This document shows, one piece after another, positions 17,785-26,180 of a stretch of 64,000 bases of DNA; within the stretch, counting starts at the first letter, position 1, and every line of letters begins with the position of its first letter. Source of the DNA: JAZDEY01 sp043808325 [NCBI: Candidatus Eiseniibacteriota bacterium]. Its GTDB lineage: Bacteria > Arandabacterota > Arandabacteria > Arandabacterales. The stretch lies in assembly GCA_043808325.1 (NCBI GenBank), contig JAZDEY010000031.1, forward strand, positions 17,231 through 81,230, written 5' to 3'. Below the pieces are notes generated by a model that saw only the letters and a list, made by a program, of their open reading frames with translations, was not told where the DNA came from and ran no database searches. The position numbers were made by a program, and so were the translations under genes.

Positions 17785-18704
17785 TGCTGAGACTGACGTT
17801 TGTGCTGGCACTGATATGTCTGGTTGCGGCTCTGGCCCTTGGATTCGTGTATCGCGGCACGGCTCCCATGATCGAGAAGCAGAAGATGATCATCGATGAA
17901 CTGGCGAGGCGTTCCGTCCTGCCCGAGGCGCTTTGCGGCGCATTCGTGCCGGTTGAGACCAACGGTTTTGTCTACTATAAAGGTTACCGAAATGCCGACA
18001 CAACCGGTCTGGTGGGTTACACCGTTACGGCCCGGGGCCGCGGCTACAGCAGCACTATCGAGACTATCGTCGGCGTGGACTTAAGGGGTCGGATAACCGG
18101 CATGAGGATAACATCTGAGAAGGAGACTCCAGGCCTTGGCACCAGGATCGAGGAGGTGAAGAGCGCCAGGACCGTGCTCGATGCCCTGAAAGCGGTTGCC
18201 GGCAGAGACACTCCGAAGAAGCTGGTGGTGGAAATCGGTGGGGAGGGGAGCGCCCGCCACGCGGTTGAGGCCGAAATAAGGGATGCCGGCCTGTGCGCAG
18301 AGGTGGAAGAGGCGCTGGCCCGCGGCGATACGGCGGAAGTGACGGCTGTGGCTGCAAGAGCAATTGGAGTAACCGGCGCTGATGCGGCGATGGTCTTCGC
18401 CGATCCGGCGCTGACCTGCGAGTTGTGCGATAAGGTTATCAAGAGGCTCCGCTCGGAATCGACCCCCTGGTTTCAGTCTCAATTCGTGGGGAAGTCCCGG
18501 GCCGAACTGGTGCTTGCCGGGCAGGCCACCGATAAGCCACCTGAGGCCACGTCAGGCGCAACGCCACAGTCGCAGAAGACCTGGAAGCCGATTCAGGCGA
18601 TTGCCGGGGCTACCATATCGTCAAGGGCGGTTGCAGAATCGGTGAGAAATGCTATAGTAGAGCTTGACAAGGCGACAAGTGGTTTTCAGGAGGTCACGGA
18701 GTGA
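17781..18704 (+). CDS. rnfG: Rnf complex subunit G, enlarged
   Basis: Membrane-anchored, periplasm-facing FMN subunit. It has one N-terminal transmembrane helix (about 5-25), an FMN-binding fold, and the flavinylation motif AGATISS with Thr278 as attachment site. At 307 residues it is about 100 longer than usual. The extra segment sits between ETPGLGTRIEE (about 115-125) and STPWFQSQF (about 227), is Ala/Glu-rich and helical, and contains CELC. Another Ser-Gly-Ala-Thr occurs before the true motif (near 255). The first part of the gene is normal, so this is an insertion, not a misread. ATGA overlaps link it to rnfD and rnfE. Confidence 0.93.
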   Translation: MMLRLTFVLALICLVAALALGFVYRGTAPMIEKQKMIIDELARRSVLPEALCGAFVPVETNGFVYYKGYRNADTTGLVGYTVTARGRGYSSTIETIVGVDLRGRITGMRITSEKETPGLGTRIEEVKSARTVLDALKAVAGRDTPKKLVVEIGGEGSARHAVEAEIRDAGLCAEVEEALARGDTAEVTAVAARAIGVTGADAAMVFADPALTCELCDKVIKRLRSESTPWFQSQFVGKSRAELVLAGQATDKPPEATSGATPQSQKTWKPIQAIAGATISSRAVAESVRNAIVELDKATSGFQEVTE

Positions 18705-19303
18705 GCCTCGGACGAGAGTTCACAAAAGGGCTCTACAGCGAGATGCCGGTGTTCCGCATTGTGCTGGGCGTATGCCCGACACTTGCCGTATCGACTGCTC
18801 TCAAGAACGGGGTCGGTATGGGTATCGCAGCAACCTTTGTCCTGGTCGGGTCAAACGTGTTCGTCTCATTGATCCGCGGCGTGATTCCACCGAAAATAAG
18901 GATACCCTGTTACATAGTTGTGATTGCCAGCTTTGTAACAATTGTCGATCTGGTGATGGCCGGATACACTCCGGAGCTTCACAAGAATCTCGGCATATTC
19001 ATACCGCTGATTGTCGTCAACTGCATCATACTTGGGCGAGCAGAGGCCTTCGCGGGCAAGAACGGCGTTGTGGCGTCGCTCATGGATGGGCTTGGAATGG
19101 GGATCGGCTTCACCTTCGCCCTGTCAATCGTGTCGACCATACGGGAGATAATTGGCTCCGGCAAGATCTGGAACTTGGTGGTCTTGGGCCAGCACTACAA
19201 TCCGGTTCTCGCGGTCGTGCTCGCGCCGGGTGCCTTCATCACGCTTGGATTGGTGATCGGTTTCTTCAATCTCCTGGACATTAGGAGGAGAGGACAAGGT
19301 TAG
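18701..19303 (+). CDS. rnfE: Rnf complex subunit E
   Basis: Integral membrane subunit of the NqrD/RnfE family, 200 residues with about six helices. Recognisable stretches are LGVCPTLAVS, which carries a conserved cysteine thought to help hold an iron-sulfur centre in the membrane, FVTIVDLV, IPLIVVNCIILGRAEAFA (second conserved cysteine) and DGLGMGIGFT. It overlaps the rnfG stop by four bases and is followed three bases later by rnfA. It forms an inverted-topology pair with RnfA. Confidence 0.96.
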   Translation: MSLGREFTKGLYSEMPVFRIVLGVCPTLAVSTALKNGVGMGIAATFVLVGSNVFVSLIRGVIPPKIRIPCYIVVIASFVTIVDLVMAGYTPELHKNLGIFIPLIVVNCIILGRAEAFAGKNGVVASLMDGLGMGIGFTFALSIVSTIREIIGSGKIWNLVVLGQHYNPVLAVVLAPGAFITLGLVIGFFNLLDIRRRGQG

Positions 19304-19306
19304 CCT

Positions 19307-19894
19307 ATGGACCTAGGCAAACTCCTGGCAATTGCGATAGGCGCCATCCTGATCAACAATTTCGTGCTTGCCCGATTCCTTGGACTGTGTCCGTTTCTCG
19401 GTGTCTCCAAGCAGTTGGATTCGGCTGTAGGAATGGGTTTCGCGGTGATATTCGTCATGACCATGGCATCGATGGTCTGCTTTGGGGTGTATCAGTACGT
19501 GCTCACTCCCCTTCACATCCAGTACTTGAGGACTATCGCCTTCATCCTTGTGATTGCCGCGCTGGTTCAGTTCGTCGAAATGGTGCTTGAGAAATCGTCA
19601 CCAGGTCTTTACAAGGCGCTGGGCATATATCTGCCGCTGATTACCACCAATTGCGCAGTCCTGGGCGTTGCGGTCCTGAACGTGGACAAGTCCTATGGCT
19701 TCATTCAAACCACGGTTCATGGCTTCGCTGGGGGCCTAGGTTTCATGGTTGCCATGATCTTGATGGCGGGCCTGAGAGAACGGATTGAGCTCGGGCCGAT
19801 ACCGGAGTCTCTCAAGGGCTTTCCTATTGCCTTCATAATGACCGGGCTGATGGCTCTCGCTTTTCTCGGTTTCGCCGGTCTGATAACTGAGTGA
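19307..19894 (+). CDS. rnfA: Rnf complex subunit A
   Basis: Integral membrane partner of RnfE, 195 residues with six helices. It carries the matching conserved segments NNFVLARFLGLCPFLGVSK and ITTNCAVLGVAVLN, each with one cysteine, mirroring RnfE. The start ATG 19307 follows a weak GAGG about 18 bases upstream. It ends before the lipoprotein gene that separates it from rnfB, an unusual interruption of the canonical C-D-G-E-A-B order. Confidence 0.96.
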   Translation: MDLGKLLAIAIGAILINNFVLARFLGLCPFLGVSKQLDSAVGMGFAVIFVMTMASMVCFGVYQYVLTPLHIQYLRTIAFILVIAALVQFVEMVLEKSSPGLYKALGIYLPLITTNCAVLGVAVLNVDKSYGFIQTTVHGFAGGLGFMVAMILMAGLRERIELGPIPESLKGFPIAFIMTGLMALAFLGFAGLITE

Positions 19895-19923
19895 CTAAGG
19901 CTATCTATAAGGAGGTGCTCAAA

Positions 19924-20793
19924 ATGAGGATCTCGGTGGGGTTGTTGCTTCTGGGTATGATCTTCTACCTGGGTTGTGGGGGCAAGACGACGGTCTCCAC
20001 GATGTCTGAGCCCGTGCGACTGGCCTACAAAGACGTGGGCGGCCGGTCGATGCAATACAAGATGACGTCCAGTGTTACGGTAAACGTGGGAGGCTCGACC
20101 AGTACGTGGGTCAGCGATATTACCTATTCCGCCAAGGTGGAGAGCATCTACTCGGAGGGTACGATAGCGAGAAGGATAACCTTTGACGACTTCTCAATAA
20201 GTACCATATCCGGCGGTAGGCCCGAACCCGATGAAGCGGCGGCCGGATACAAGGGACAGTATCTGTGGCTGAAGCTCGGACCTGCCGGCCAGATCGTTGA
20301 CTGGAAGGGGCTGGACAAGCTCAGCAGTTATACTGCGGAAGATCGTAACTTGAGGGACGTACTGGTTCAGCAGATGGCAGCCCTTTTCCAGCCGCTTCCC
20401 GCCGACCCCGTCAATATCGGCAGCAAGTGGCAGTCGACGGTCGAGATACCGGTGACGATCAGGGGCGGCGACTTCAAACAGACGGTGAAGACGGACTACG
20501 AGGTCTCGGGTTTCGGTCTGCGTTCGGGCAGAAACTGCGCGAAGATTGCCGTTGTCGCGGCGGTGGAGGGCGAGGGTAGCGGTACGCGCGGAGCCGACAG
20601 GAAATTCTGGGTGGAAGCTTCGGGGCTTGGCAAGGGCGAGATGTGGTTCGATTATGAGAATGGTCTGCTGGTCGATTACGGCGTGGGCGTTACCGCTGAC
20701 CAGACCATTAACTACGAGAGAGCCGGCAAGGCCGATGTTGCGACCGAAGTCGCAACGATTGACAGCCAGTCCAAAATAAGGTTAGTGAAGTAG
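19924..20793 (+). CDS. Predicted lipoprotein within the rnf operon
   Basis: A 289-residue predicted lipoprotein: signal (3-16) with lipobox YLGCG, then a beta-rich domain resembling the DUF6263-type lipoproteins (alternating hydrophobic strands, RRITFDDFSI, VNIGSKWQSTV). Function is unknown. The start ATG 19924 has a near-perfect ribosome site GGAGG at 19911-19915. It lies between rnfA and rnfB, so it is cotranscribed with Rnf and may assist the periplasmic side of the complex or sense envelope state. No redox motif (no CxxC, no flavin site) is visible, so an electron-transfer role is not supported by sequence. Confidence 0.75.
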   Translation: MRISVGLLLLGMIFYLGCGGKTTVSTMSEPVRLAYKDVGGRSMQYKMTSSVTVNVGGSTSTWVSDITYSAKVESIYSEGTIARRITFDDFSISTISGGRPEPDEAAAGYKGQYLWLKLGPAGQIVDWKGLDKLSSYTAEDRNLRDVLVQQMAALFQPLPADPVNIGSKWQSTVEIPVTIRGGDFKQTVKTDYEVSGFGLRSGRNCAKIAVVAAVEGEGSGTRGADRKFWVEASGLGKGEMWFDYENGLLVDYGVGVTADQTINYERAGKADVATEVATIDSQSKIRLVK

Positions 20794-20804
20794 GAGACTA
20801 TCGG

Positions 20805-21803
20805 TTGTCCGACGTGGTTCTCTATTCAGCCTTGAGTCTCACGACGATGGGCGCGGCATTCGGTGTGTTGCTTGCGCTTGCTGCCAAGAAGTTCGCCGTG
20901 GCTCGGGATGAGCGTGTTGAGAGGATCCAGGCGATCCTGCCCGGGGCCAATTGCGGCGGTTGCGGCTACGCCGGGTGTGAAGGCTTTGCCAAAGCGCTCT
21001 TGGCGGGCAAGGTCGATGCCGGCCTGTGTAGCTCCATGGGCGGCGAAACCGCACTCAGGATGGCCGAGATCCTCGGCCGGGAGGTCACTGAGAAAACTCG
21101 GCGGGTCGCCTTTGTCGGCTGCAAAGGCGGCAGTCGCGTCAGGCCCAGGGTCGACTACCGGGGAGTGCGTTCATGCACGGCTTTGGTGCTCTTGACGGAG
21201 AACCTCAGAGAGTGCCGCTACGGCTGCATCGGGCTCGGAACCTGTGTCGAAGCTTGTCACTTCGACGCCATCGCCATGGTCGACGGCTGTGCGGTGGTTG
21301 ATGATTCCAGGTGCACGGGCTGCGGCGCTTGCGTCAAGGCCTGTCCCAAGAGGATCATCTCCCTCGTGCCCGGACCTAAGAAAGTGAGGGTCGCCTGCAG
21401 CTCTCACTACGTGAGCAAGGACGTCAGAGCGGTTTGCGACGTCGGATGCATAGCCTGCGCAATCTGTCGTAAGAACTGTCCCGTCAAGTGTATTGAAATC
21501 AGGGCCGACCTCGCCGCCTTGGACCACGAGAAGTGCATAAACTGCGGCATCTGCGCGGCCTTGTGCCCGACCGGCACCATCGTGGACAGGGTAGCCGCAA
21601 GGCCCAAGACTTTCATTGGAACCTCGTGCTCGGGTTGCGGCGAGTGCGTCAAGGTATGCCGGCTCAAGGCGATTGAAGGAAAGATCGGGAGCAAGCACGC
21701 CGTGATTCTCGAGAAGTGCATCGGCTGTGGGCTCTGCATTGATGTCTGCGGTGAGAGGGCCATAACGATGGTGGGAGCCCTTGGTCATCAGCGGGACGAG
21801 TAG
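20805..21803 (+). CDS. rnfB: Rnf complex subunit B with extra ferredoxin domains
   Basis: Ferredoxin-facing subunit of Rnf. It has an N-terminal membrane helix (about 5-27), then the signature cluster motif NCGGCGYAGCEG near residue 48, then a tandem of ferredoxin-type motifs. The CxxC-based runs are CRYGCIGLGTCVEAC, CTGCGACVKAC, CIACAICRKNC, CINCGICAALC, CSGCGECVKVC and CIGCGLCIDVC. That is about six clusters beyond the signature one, where the minimal enzyme has two. At 332 residues it resembles the longer clostridial-type RnfB. The start is TTG 20805, with GGAG a few bases upstream (in agtaGGAGac). Confidence 0.94.
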   Translation: MSDVVLYSALSLTTMGAAFGVLLALAAKKFAVARDERVERIQAILPGANCGGCGYAGCEGFAKALLAGKVDAGLCSSMGGETALRMAEILGREVTEKTRRVAFVGCKGGSRVRPRVDYRGVRSCTALVLLTENLRECRYGCIGLGTCVEACHFDAIAMVDGCAVVDDSRCTGCGACVKACPKRIISLVPGPKKVRVACSSHYVSKDVRAVCDVGCIACAICRKNCPVKCIEIRADLAALDHEKCINCGICAALCPTGTIVDRVAARPKTFIGTSCSGCGECVKVCRLKAIEGKIGSKHAVILEKCIGCGLCIDVCGERAITMVGALGHQRDE

Positions 21804-21859
21804 CAGGCCTCCTCAAGGCCGGAAGCTTGCTCGGTGTGTTCCCGGGGCGATCGTTTCCT

Positions 21860-22624
21860 ATGGGTGAGACGCGCGAGAGGCAGATGACATTCATCGAGCA
21901 TCTTGAAGAGCTCAGGTGGGTGATCATCTGGATAGTGATCGCGACGGTCGCGGGCAGTGTGGCCGGGTGGTACGTGTCGGATCGGGTGATAGAGTTCGTC
22001 AGCGGCGATCTGGCGAAAATTCTCACCAGGATCTACGGCCCTGGAGTTGAATACAACCTGCATGTCTTCGAGGTCTCCGAGGCCCTGACTACCAAACTCA
22101 AGATCGCCCTTCTTGTTGGGCTCCTCCTGGCACTCCCCTTTAACATCTATAAGATATGGCAGTTCGTTTCTCCAGGCCTGTTCTCGCGCGAGAAGCGGAC
22201 CGTGGGGCCCCTGGTGCTGCTGTCGATCGTGCTCTTCTACGCGGGGGTTGTCTTCGCCTATCTGGTGATGGTGAAGATGACCGTGGCATTTCTCTTTAAG
22301 GTGAAACCTGGGCCGGTAGTCGCCACGGTGAGACTGGGCAGCTATACCTCGTTTGTCGCCAAGTTCGTTCTGACCTTCGGTCTGATCTTCCAGTTGCCGC
22401 TGGTGATGGCGGTCCTGGCCTGGGCCGGCATAATTCCCACCAGGATTATGAGAACAGGTTGGAGGTATGCGGTGGTAGGAATCCTCGTGGTCGCGGCGAT
22501 CCTGACCCCACCGGACGTGGTATCCCAGACAATGATGGCAGTGCCTATGCTGCTGCTGTACTGGCTTGGCTATCTTCTGGCCAAAGTCTTTGAGAGAAAG
22601 CGGCGGCAGCGAGATTCGCCTTGA
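21860..22624 (+). CDS. tatC: Twin-arginine translocase subunit TatC
   Basis: Membrane receptor of the Tat pathway, which exports folded, often cofactor-bearing proteins by their twin-arginine signals. It is 254 residues with six helices. Family marks are MTFIEHLEELR at the N-terminus, the FVSPGLFSREKR segment with its conserved FxxPGL, and a proline in the last third (ILTPPDVVSQ). ATG 21860 was chosen because the family begins near it; an in-frame ATG at 21884 is another possibility. TatA and TatB are not in the window. It follows rnfB by 56 bp and is the last gene before a terminator. Confidence 0.94.
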   Translation: MGETRERQMTFIEHLEELRWVIIWIVIATVAGSVAGWYVSDRVIEFVSGDLAKILTRIYGPGVEYNLHVFEVSEALTTKLKIALLVGLLLALPFNIYKIWQFVSPGLFSREKRTVGPLVLLSIVLFYAGVVFAYLVMVKMTVAFLFKVKPGPVVATVRLGSYTSFVAKFVLTFGLIFQLPLVMAVLAWAGIIPTRIMRTGWRYAVVGILVVAAILTPPDVVSQTMMAVPMLLLYWLGYLLAKVFERKRRQRDSP

Positions 22625-22657
22625 CAGCCTCCGCCGGCCCGGTTAGGATAACCAGGG

Positions 22658-22693
22658 TTGCCTCTGTGCTCGATCCGCAGAGGCAATTTCTTT
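22658..22693 (+). terminator. Intrinsic terminator after tatC
   Basis: A perfect 9-bp stem (TTGCCTCTG at 22658-22666 with CAGAGGCAA at 22678-22686), an 11-base loop, then TTTCTTT. It ends the rnf-tatC unit. It also explains why the in-frame extension of the next gene back to 22658 is not real. Confidence 0.85.
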
Positions 22694-22703
22694 GGCTGGT
22701 TCC

Positions 22704-22719
22704 TGGCTGGTTCTTTGCC
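22704..22719 (+). promoter_or_regulatory. Candidate sigma-54 promoter of hdr-flx operon
   Basis: TGGCTGGTTCTTTGCC has the invariant GG-N10-GC spacing and TGGC...TTGC cores of -24/-12 promoters (consensus TGGCACG-N4-TTGC). A direct copy of TGGCTGGTTC begins at 22693 and would also fit GG-N10-GC, but with TGGC in place of TTGC. Transcription from the first would begin near 22730, at the start codon; from the second near 22719. The element is supported by two sigma-54 activators in this window and by the terminator just upstream. Chance matches in G-rich DNA are a real alternative. Confidence 0.4.
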
Positions 22720-22729
22720 GAGGGAGACG

Positions 22730-23299
22730 ATGCATCAAGCCGATCCGCATCCCGAGAAAGTCTGCGTTGCCCAGTTCCTTGACGAGGTTGAGAGCCAGAG
22801 CGGCGAGAAGGTCAGGGTCTGCTACCAGTGCGGCAAGTGCTCCGCAGGTTGCCCTGTCGGCTACGCGATGGATCTGCTTCCCAACCAGGTGATGAGGCTG
22901 GTGCAGCTCGGGCTCAAGCATGAGGTCCTGGGCTCTTCCAGCATCTGGCTTTGCGCCTCGTGTGAGACCTGCGCTACACGTTGCCCGCGAGAGATAGAAA
23001 TCGTAAAGGTAATGGATTTCCTGAGGCAGAAGGCCCGGCTCGAGGGATACACCCACGCCGCGAGGGAGGTCCCCATATTCATACACGCCTTCACCAATAA
23101 CCTGAAACGCTTTGGGAGGCTCTACGAAGCCGTGCTTGTCGGTTCATATAATCTCACCAGCGGCCATCTCACCAAGGACATGGACAAGGCGCCCGCGATG
23201 ATTCTCAAGCGTAAGATTGCCCTCCTGCCAACCAGGGCCAAAGGCATGGGTAGGGTCAGAGAGATCATCAAAAACATCGAGGATTCGAGGAGCCGATGA
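22730..23299 (+). CDS. hdrC: Heterodisulfide reductase subunit C-like
   Basis: Iron-sulfur subunit passing electrons between HdrA and HdrB. The 189 residues carry two [4Fe-4S] motifs: CYQCGKCSAGCP (about 35-46) and CASCETCATRCP (about 79-90). The rest is helical. Start ATG 22730 has GAGGGAG just upstream; the reading frame continues farther back only through the terminator. It overlaps hdrB by four bases (ATGA). Methanogen HdrC is membrane-bound or soluble depending on type; this one has no membrane helix, so it is the soluble HdrABC type. Confidence 0.93.
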   Translation: MHQADPHPEKVCVAQFLDEVESQSGEKVRVCYQCGKCSAGCPVGYAMDLLPNQVMRLVQLGLKHEVLGSSSIWLCASCETCATRCPREIEIVKVMDFLRQKARLEGYTHAAREVPIFIHAFTNNLKRFGRLYEAVLVGSYNLTSGHLTKDMDKAPAMILKRKIALLPTRAKGMGRVREIIKNIEDSRSR

Positions 23300-24171
23300 A
23301 GTTCGCTTTCTATCCCGGGTGCTCCCTCGAGTCATCCGCCACGGAGTACCGGGCCTCGACCGAGCTTGTGACCCGTACACTTGGAATCGAGCTTGAAGAG
23401 ATTCCGGGCTGGATATGCTGCGGTTCGACCCCGGTTCACATGTCGGACAAACTCCTGGGAATAGCACTTCCGGCGGATTCGCTGCTTCAGGCTGAGAGAA
23501 TGAAGACCGACGGGGTGCTGGTGAGCTGTGCCTCGTGCTACAGCAGGCTAAAGGCCGCCAATCACGCCATCAAGACCAATGAGCGGATTCGCCACGAGGT
23601 TGGTCAGGCTTTGGGGGTGGATTATCAGGGTAACGTGCCCGTATATCACATGTTGGAGATCGCGGCCAAGGCCGCGGCCGCGCCCGACTTCGAAGCCAAG
23701 ATAAAGCGCAAACTCAAAGGTCTCAAGGTTGCGAGCTACTATGGATGCCTGCTTGTCCGCCCGCCTGAGATCACGGGTTTTGATGACCCGGAAGATCCCC
23801 AGTCGCTGGACAGGATTGTCGCAGCTCTGGGGGCCGAGCCCATCAAGTGGCGGTCCAAGGTGGAGTGCTGCGGTGCAGCCCTGGCTTTCACTCATGCCGA
23901 CATTGTGCTCAAACTCTCCGGCGAGATTCTCGAAGATGCCAAGGATAGTGGCGCGGATGTGGTCATTGCGGCGTGCCCTCTCTGCCATTCCAACCTGGAC
24001 TTGAGACAGCGCAGCATCGAGAAGTACCTCGGGGTTGATCTTGAGGTCCCGGTGCTTTACTTCACCCAGCTTCTGGGCCTCGCGTTTGGATACTCGGCCG
24101 GCCAACTGGGGCTCGGCAAGCACATGGTCAGCCCGGTCCCGGTCTTGAAGAGACGCGGCATTCATGTCTGA
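23296..24171 (+). CDS. hdrB: Heterodisulfide reductase subunit B-like
   Basis: Catalytic subunit for the disulfide (or thiol-like) acceptor, with two CCG domains that hold noncubane [4Fe-4S] clusters. The cysteine motifs are ICCGSTPVH with CASCYSRL (about 38-82), and ECCGAALAF with CPLCHSNLD (about 194-236). It is 291 residues, the expected length. In bacteria without methanogenic heterodisulfide the natural acceptor is unknown; a small thiol or DsrC-like protein is often proposed. It is translationally coupled to hdrC. Confidence 0.93.
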   Translation: MKFAFYPGCSLESSATEYRASTELVTRTLGIELEEIPGWICCGSTPVHMSDKLLGIALPADSLLQAERMKTDGVLVSCASCYSRLKAANHAIKTNERIRHEVGQALGVDYQGNVPVYHMLEIAAKAAAAPDFEAKIKRKLKGLKVASYYGCLLVRPPEITGFDDPEDPQSLDRIVAALGAEPIKWRSKVECCGAALAFTHADIVLKLSGEILEDAKDSGADVVIAACPLCHSNLDLRQRSIEKYLGVDLEVPVLYFTQLLGLAFGYSAGQLGLGKHMVSPVPVLKRRGIHV

Positions 24172-24180
24172 GGGGTATAG

Positions 24181-26172
24181 ATGGCGCGAATAGGCGTTTT
24201 CATCTGCTGGTGCGGCTCTAACATCGCCGCCACCGTTGACGTAAAAGCGGTGGCAGAGGCCGCTCGGAGCTTTCCCGGGGTGGCGCACTCGGTCGAATAC
24301 AAGTACATGTGCTCCGATCCCGGCCAGGGAATGATCAAGCAGGCAATTCAAGATAAGCACCTGACCGGCGTGGTGGTCGCCGCCTGCTCACCGCGGATGC
24401 ATGAGACCACCTTCAGGCGGCTCGCTCTGGCGAGCGGACTCAATCCCTACCTGGTTGAGATGGCGAACATAAGGGAGCACTGCTCCTGGGTTCATGAGGA
24501 CAGGCGGCTGGCAACCGCCAAGGCGATCGAGACGGTGCAGATGCTGGTCGAGAAAGTGAAGCGCAACGTCCCTCTTGAGGAGATCAGAGTGCCGGTAAAG
24601 CGGAGAGCGCTGGTCGTGGGTGGCGGCGTCGCCGGAATCCAGGCCGCACTTGACATCGTAAATGCAGGGATCGACGTAGTCCTGGTGGAGCGTTCCCCAT
24701 CGATTGGCGGGCACATGGCGCAGTTGGACGAGACCTTCCCCACGCTGGATTGCTCCCAGTGCATTCTCACGCCTAAGATGGTAGACCTGGCCCAGAATCG
24801 GCGGGCCAAGATCTACACGTATGCCGAGGTCGAAAGTGTGAAAGGCTTCGTGGGTAATTTCAAGGTCACCATTCGGCAGAAGGCGAAGACCGTCGATCCC
24901 TCCAAGTGCACAGGCTGCGGTCTTTGCGTGGAGAAGTGTCCCACCAGTCTTGCGAGCGAGTTCGACTGCGGGCTCGCCAAGCGCACGGCGATCTACGTTC
25001 CTTTTCCTCAAGCAGTTCCCAATAAGCCGGTGATCGACCGGTCGACCTGTCTGTGGTTCACCAAGGGGCGGTGCAAGGTGTGCGAGAAGGTCTGCCCTGC
25101 CGGGGCCGTCGACTTCGCGGACAAGGATCGTCTCGTCGAAGAGGAGGTGGGGGCGATCGTGGTCGCCACGGGTTATGACCTGATTGATCGCGGCCTCTAC
25201 GGTGAATACGGGTACGGCAAGATCCCCGACGTGATCGATGGGCTGCAGTTCGAGCGCATGCTCAGCGCCTCGGGGCCTACCGGCGGGCGCCTGGTCAAGC
25301 CCTCGACCGGAGAGACGCCCAAGACCGTCGTTTTTATTCAGTGCGTGGGCTCCAGGGACGACTCCAAGGGCCTGCCCTATTGCTCGAGAATCTGCTGCAT
25401 GTACACGGCCAAGCACGCGATGCTCTTCAAGCACAAGGTCAAAGACGGGAGGGCCTACATCTTCTATATTGATATCCGAGCGGGCGGCAAGGGCTACGAG
25501 GAATTTGTCAAGCGCGCCGTCGATGAGGACCGCGTGGTCTATCTGAGAGGACGCGTCTCACGAATCTATGAGAAGAACGGCAGTGTGATAGTCAAAGGAG
25601 CCGACACGCTCTCGGGCCAGCAGGTGGAGATAAAGGCCGATCTGGTGGTGCTTGCCACCGGGATCACTGCCTCTCAGGGCGCCAAGGAACTTGCCCAGAA
25701 GCTGCGGGTAGGTTTCGATCAGTATGGCTTCTTGACCGAGGCGCATCCGAAGCTGCGGCCGGTCGAGACCAATACGCCGGGCATCTTTCTTGCGGGCGCT
25801 TGCCAGGCTCCGAAGGATATCCCAGACACGGTCTCTCAGGCCGGCGCCGCCGCGAGCAAAGTGCTGGGGCTCTTGTCGGCGAGCGAGCTGGTCCGCGAGC
25901 CCCTTGTTGCAGAGGTCGATGAGGCGGTCTGCATCGGTTGTTTCGCCTGTGAGAGCACCTGTCCCTATGGCGCAGTCGAACACACGACGCGCAAGGATGC
26001 CGAGACCGGAGCCGAAGTGGAAGTTGCCACGGTGAATCCCGGAGTCTGTGAGGGCTGTGGCGCCTGCATCCCGGTATGCAGGCCGAAAGCCGTGGATCTT
26101 GAAGGTTTCAGTGAAGAGCAAATCTATCGTGAAATCAATGCCTTATCAGATACGATTAAAGTAAAGGAATAA
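24181..26172 (+). CDS. hdrA: Heterodisulfide reductase subunit A-like (FAD)
   Basis: The flavin subunit where electron bifurcation or confurcation takes place. It is 663 residues. The N-terminal domain (IGVFICWCGSNIA and ACSPRMHE) is followed by an FAD motif GGGVAGIQAA near 143 and the HdrA-specific cluster region SIGGHMAQLDETFPTLDCSQC. Ferredoxin motifs CTGCGLCVEKCP and CKVCEKVCP fall in the middle, and two ferredoxin clusters CIGCFACESTCP and CEGCGACIPVC lie at the C-terminus. It is the hub joining HdrBC to FlxD. The start ATG 24181 follows GAGGGG. All expected elements are intact. Confidence 0.95.
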   Translation: MARIGVFICWCGSNIAATVDVKAVAEAARSFPGVAHSVEYKYMCSDPGQGMIKQAIQDKHLTGVVVAACSPRMHETTFRRLALASGLNPYLVEMANIREHCSWVHEDRRLATAKAIETVQMLVEKVKRNVPLEEIRVPVKRRALVVGGGVAGIQAALDIVNAGIDVVLVERSPSIGGHMAQLDETFPTLDCSQCILTPKMVDLAQNRRAKIYTYAEVESVKGFVGNFKVTIRQKAKTVDPSKCTGCGLCVEKCPTSLASEFDCGLAKRTAIYVPFPQAVPNKPVIDRSTCLWFTKGRCKVCEKVCPAGAVDFADKDRLVEEEVGAIVVATGYDLIDRGLYGEYGYGKIPDVIDGLQFERMLSASGPTGGRLVKPSTGETPKTVVFIQCVGSRDDSKGLPYCSRICCMYTAKHAMLFKHKVKDGRAYIFYIDIRAGGKGYEEFVKRAVDEDRVVYLRGRVSRIYEKNGSVIVKGADTLSGQQVEIKADLVVLATGITASQGAKELAQKLRVGFDQYGFLTEAHPKLRPVETNTPGIFLAGACQAPKDIPDTVSQAGAAASKVLGLLSASELVREPLVAEVDEAVCIGCFACESTCPYGAVEHTTRKDAETGAEVEVATVNPGVCEGCGACIPVCRPKAVDLEGFSEEQIYREINALSDTIKVKE

Positions 26173-26180
26173 GACGTCCC

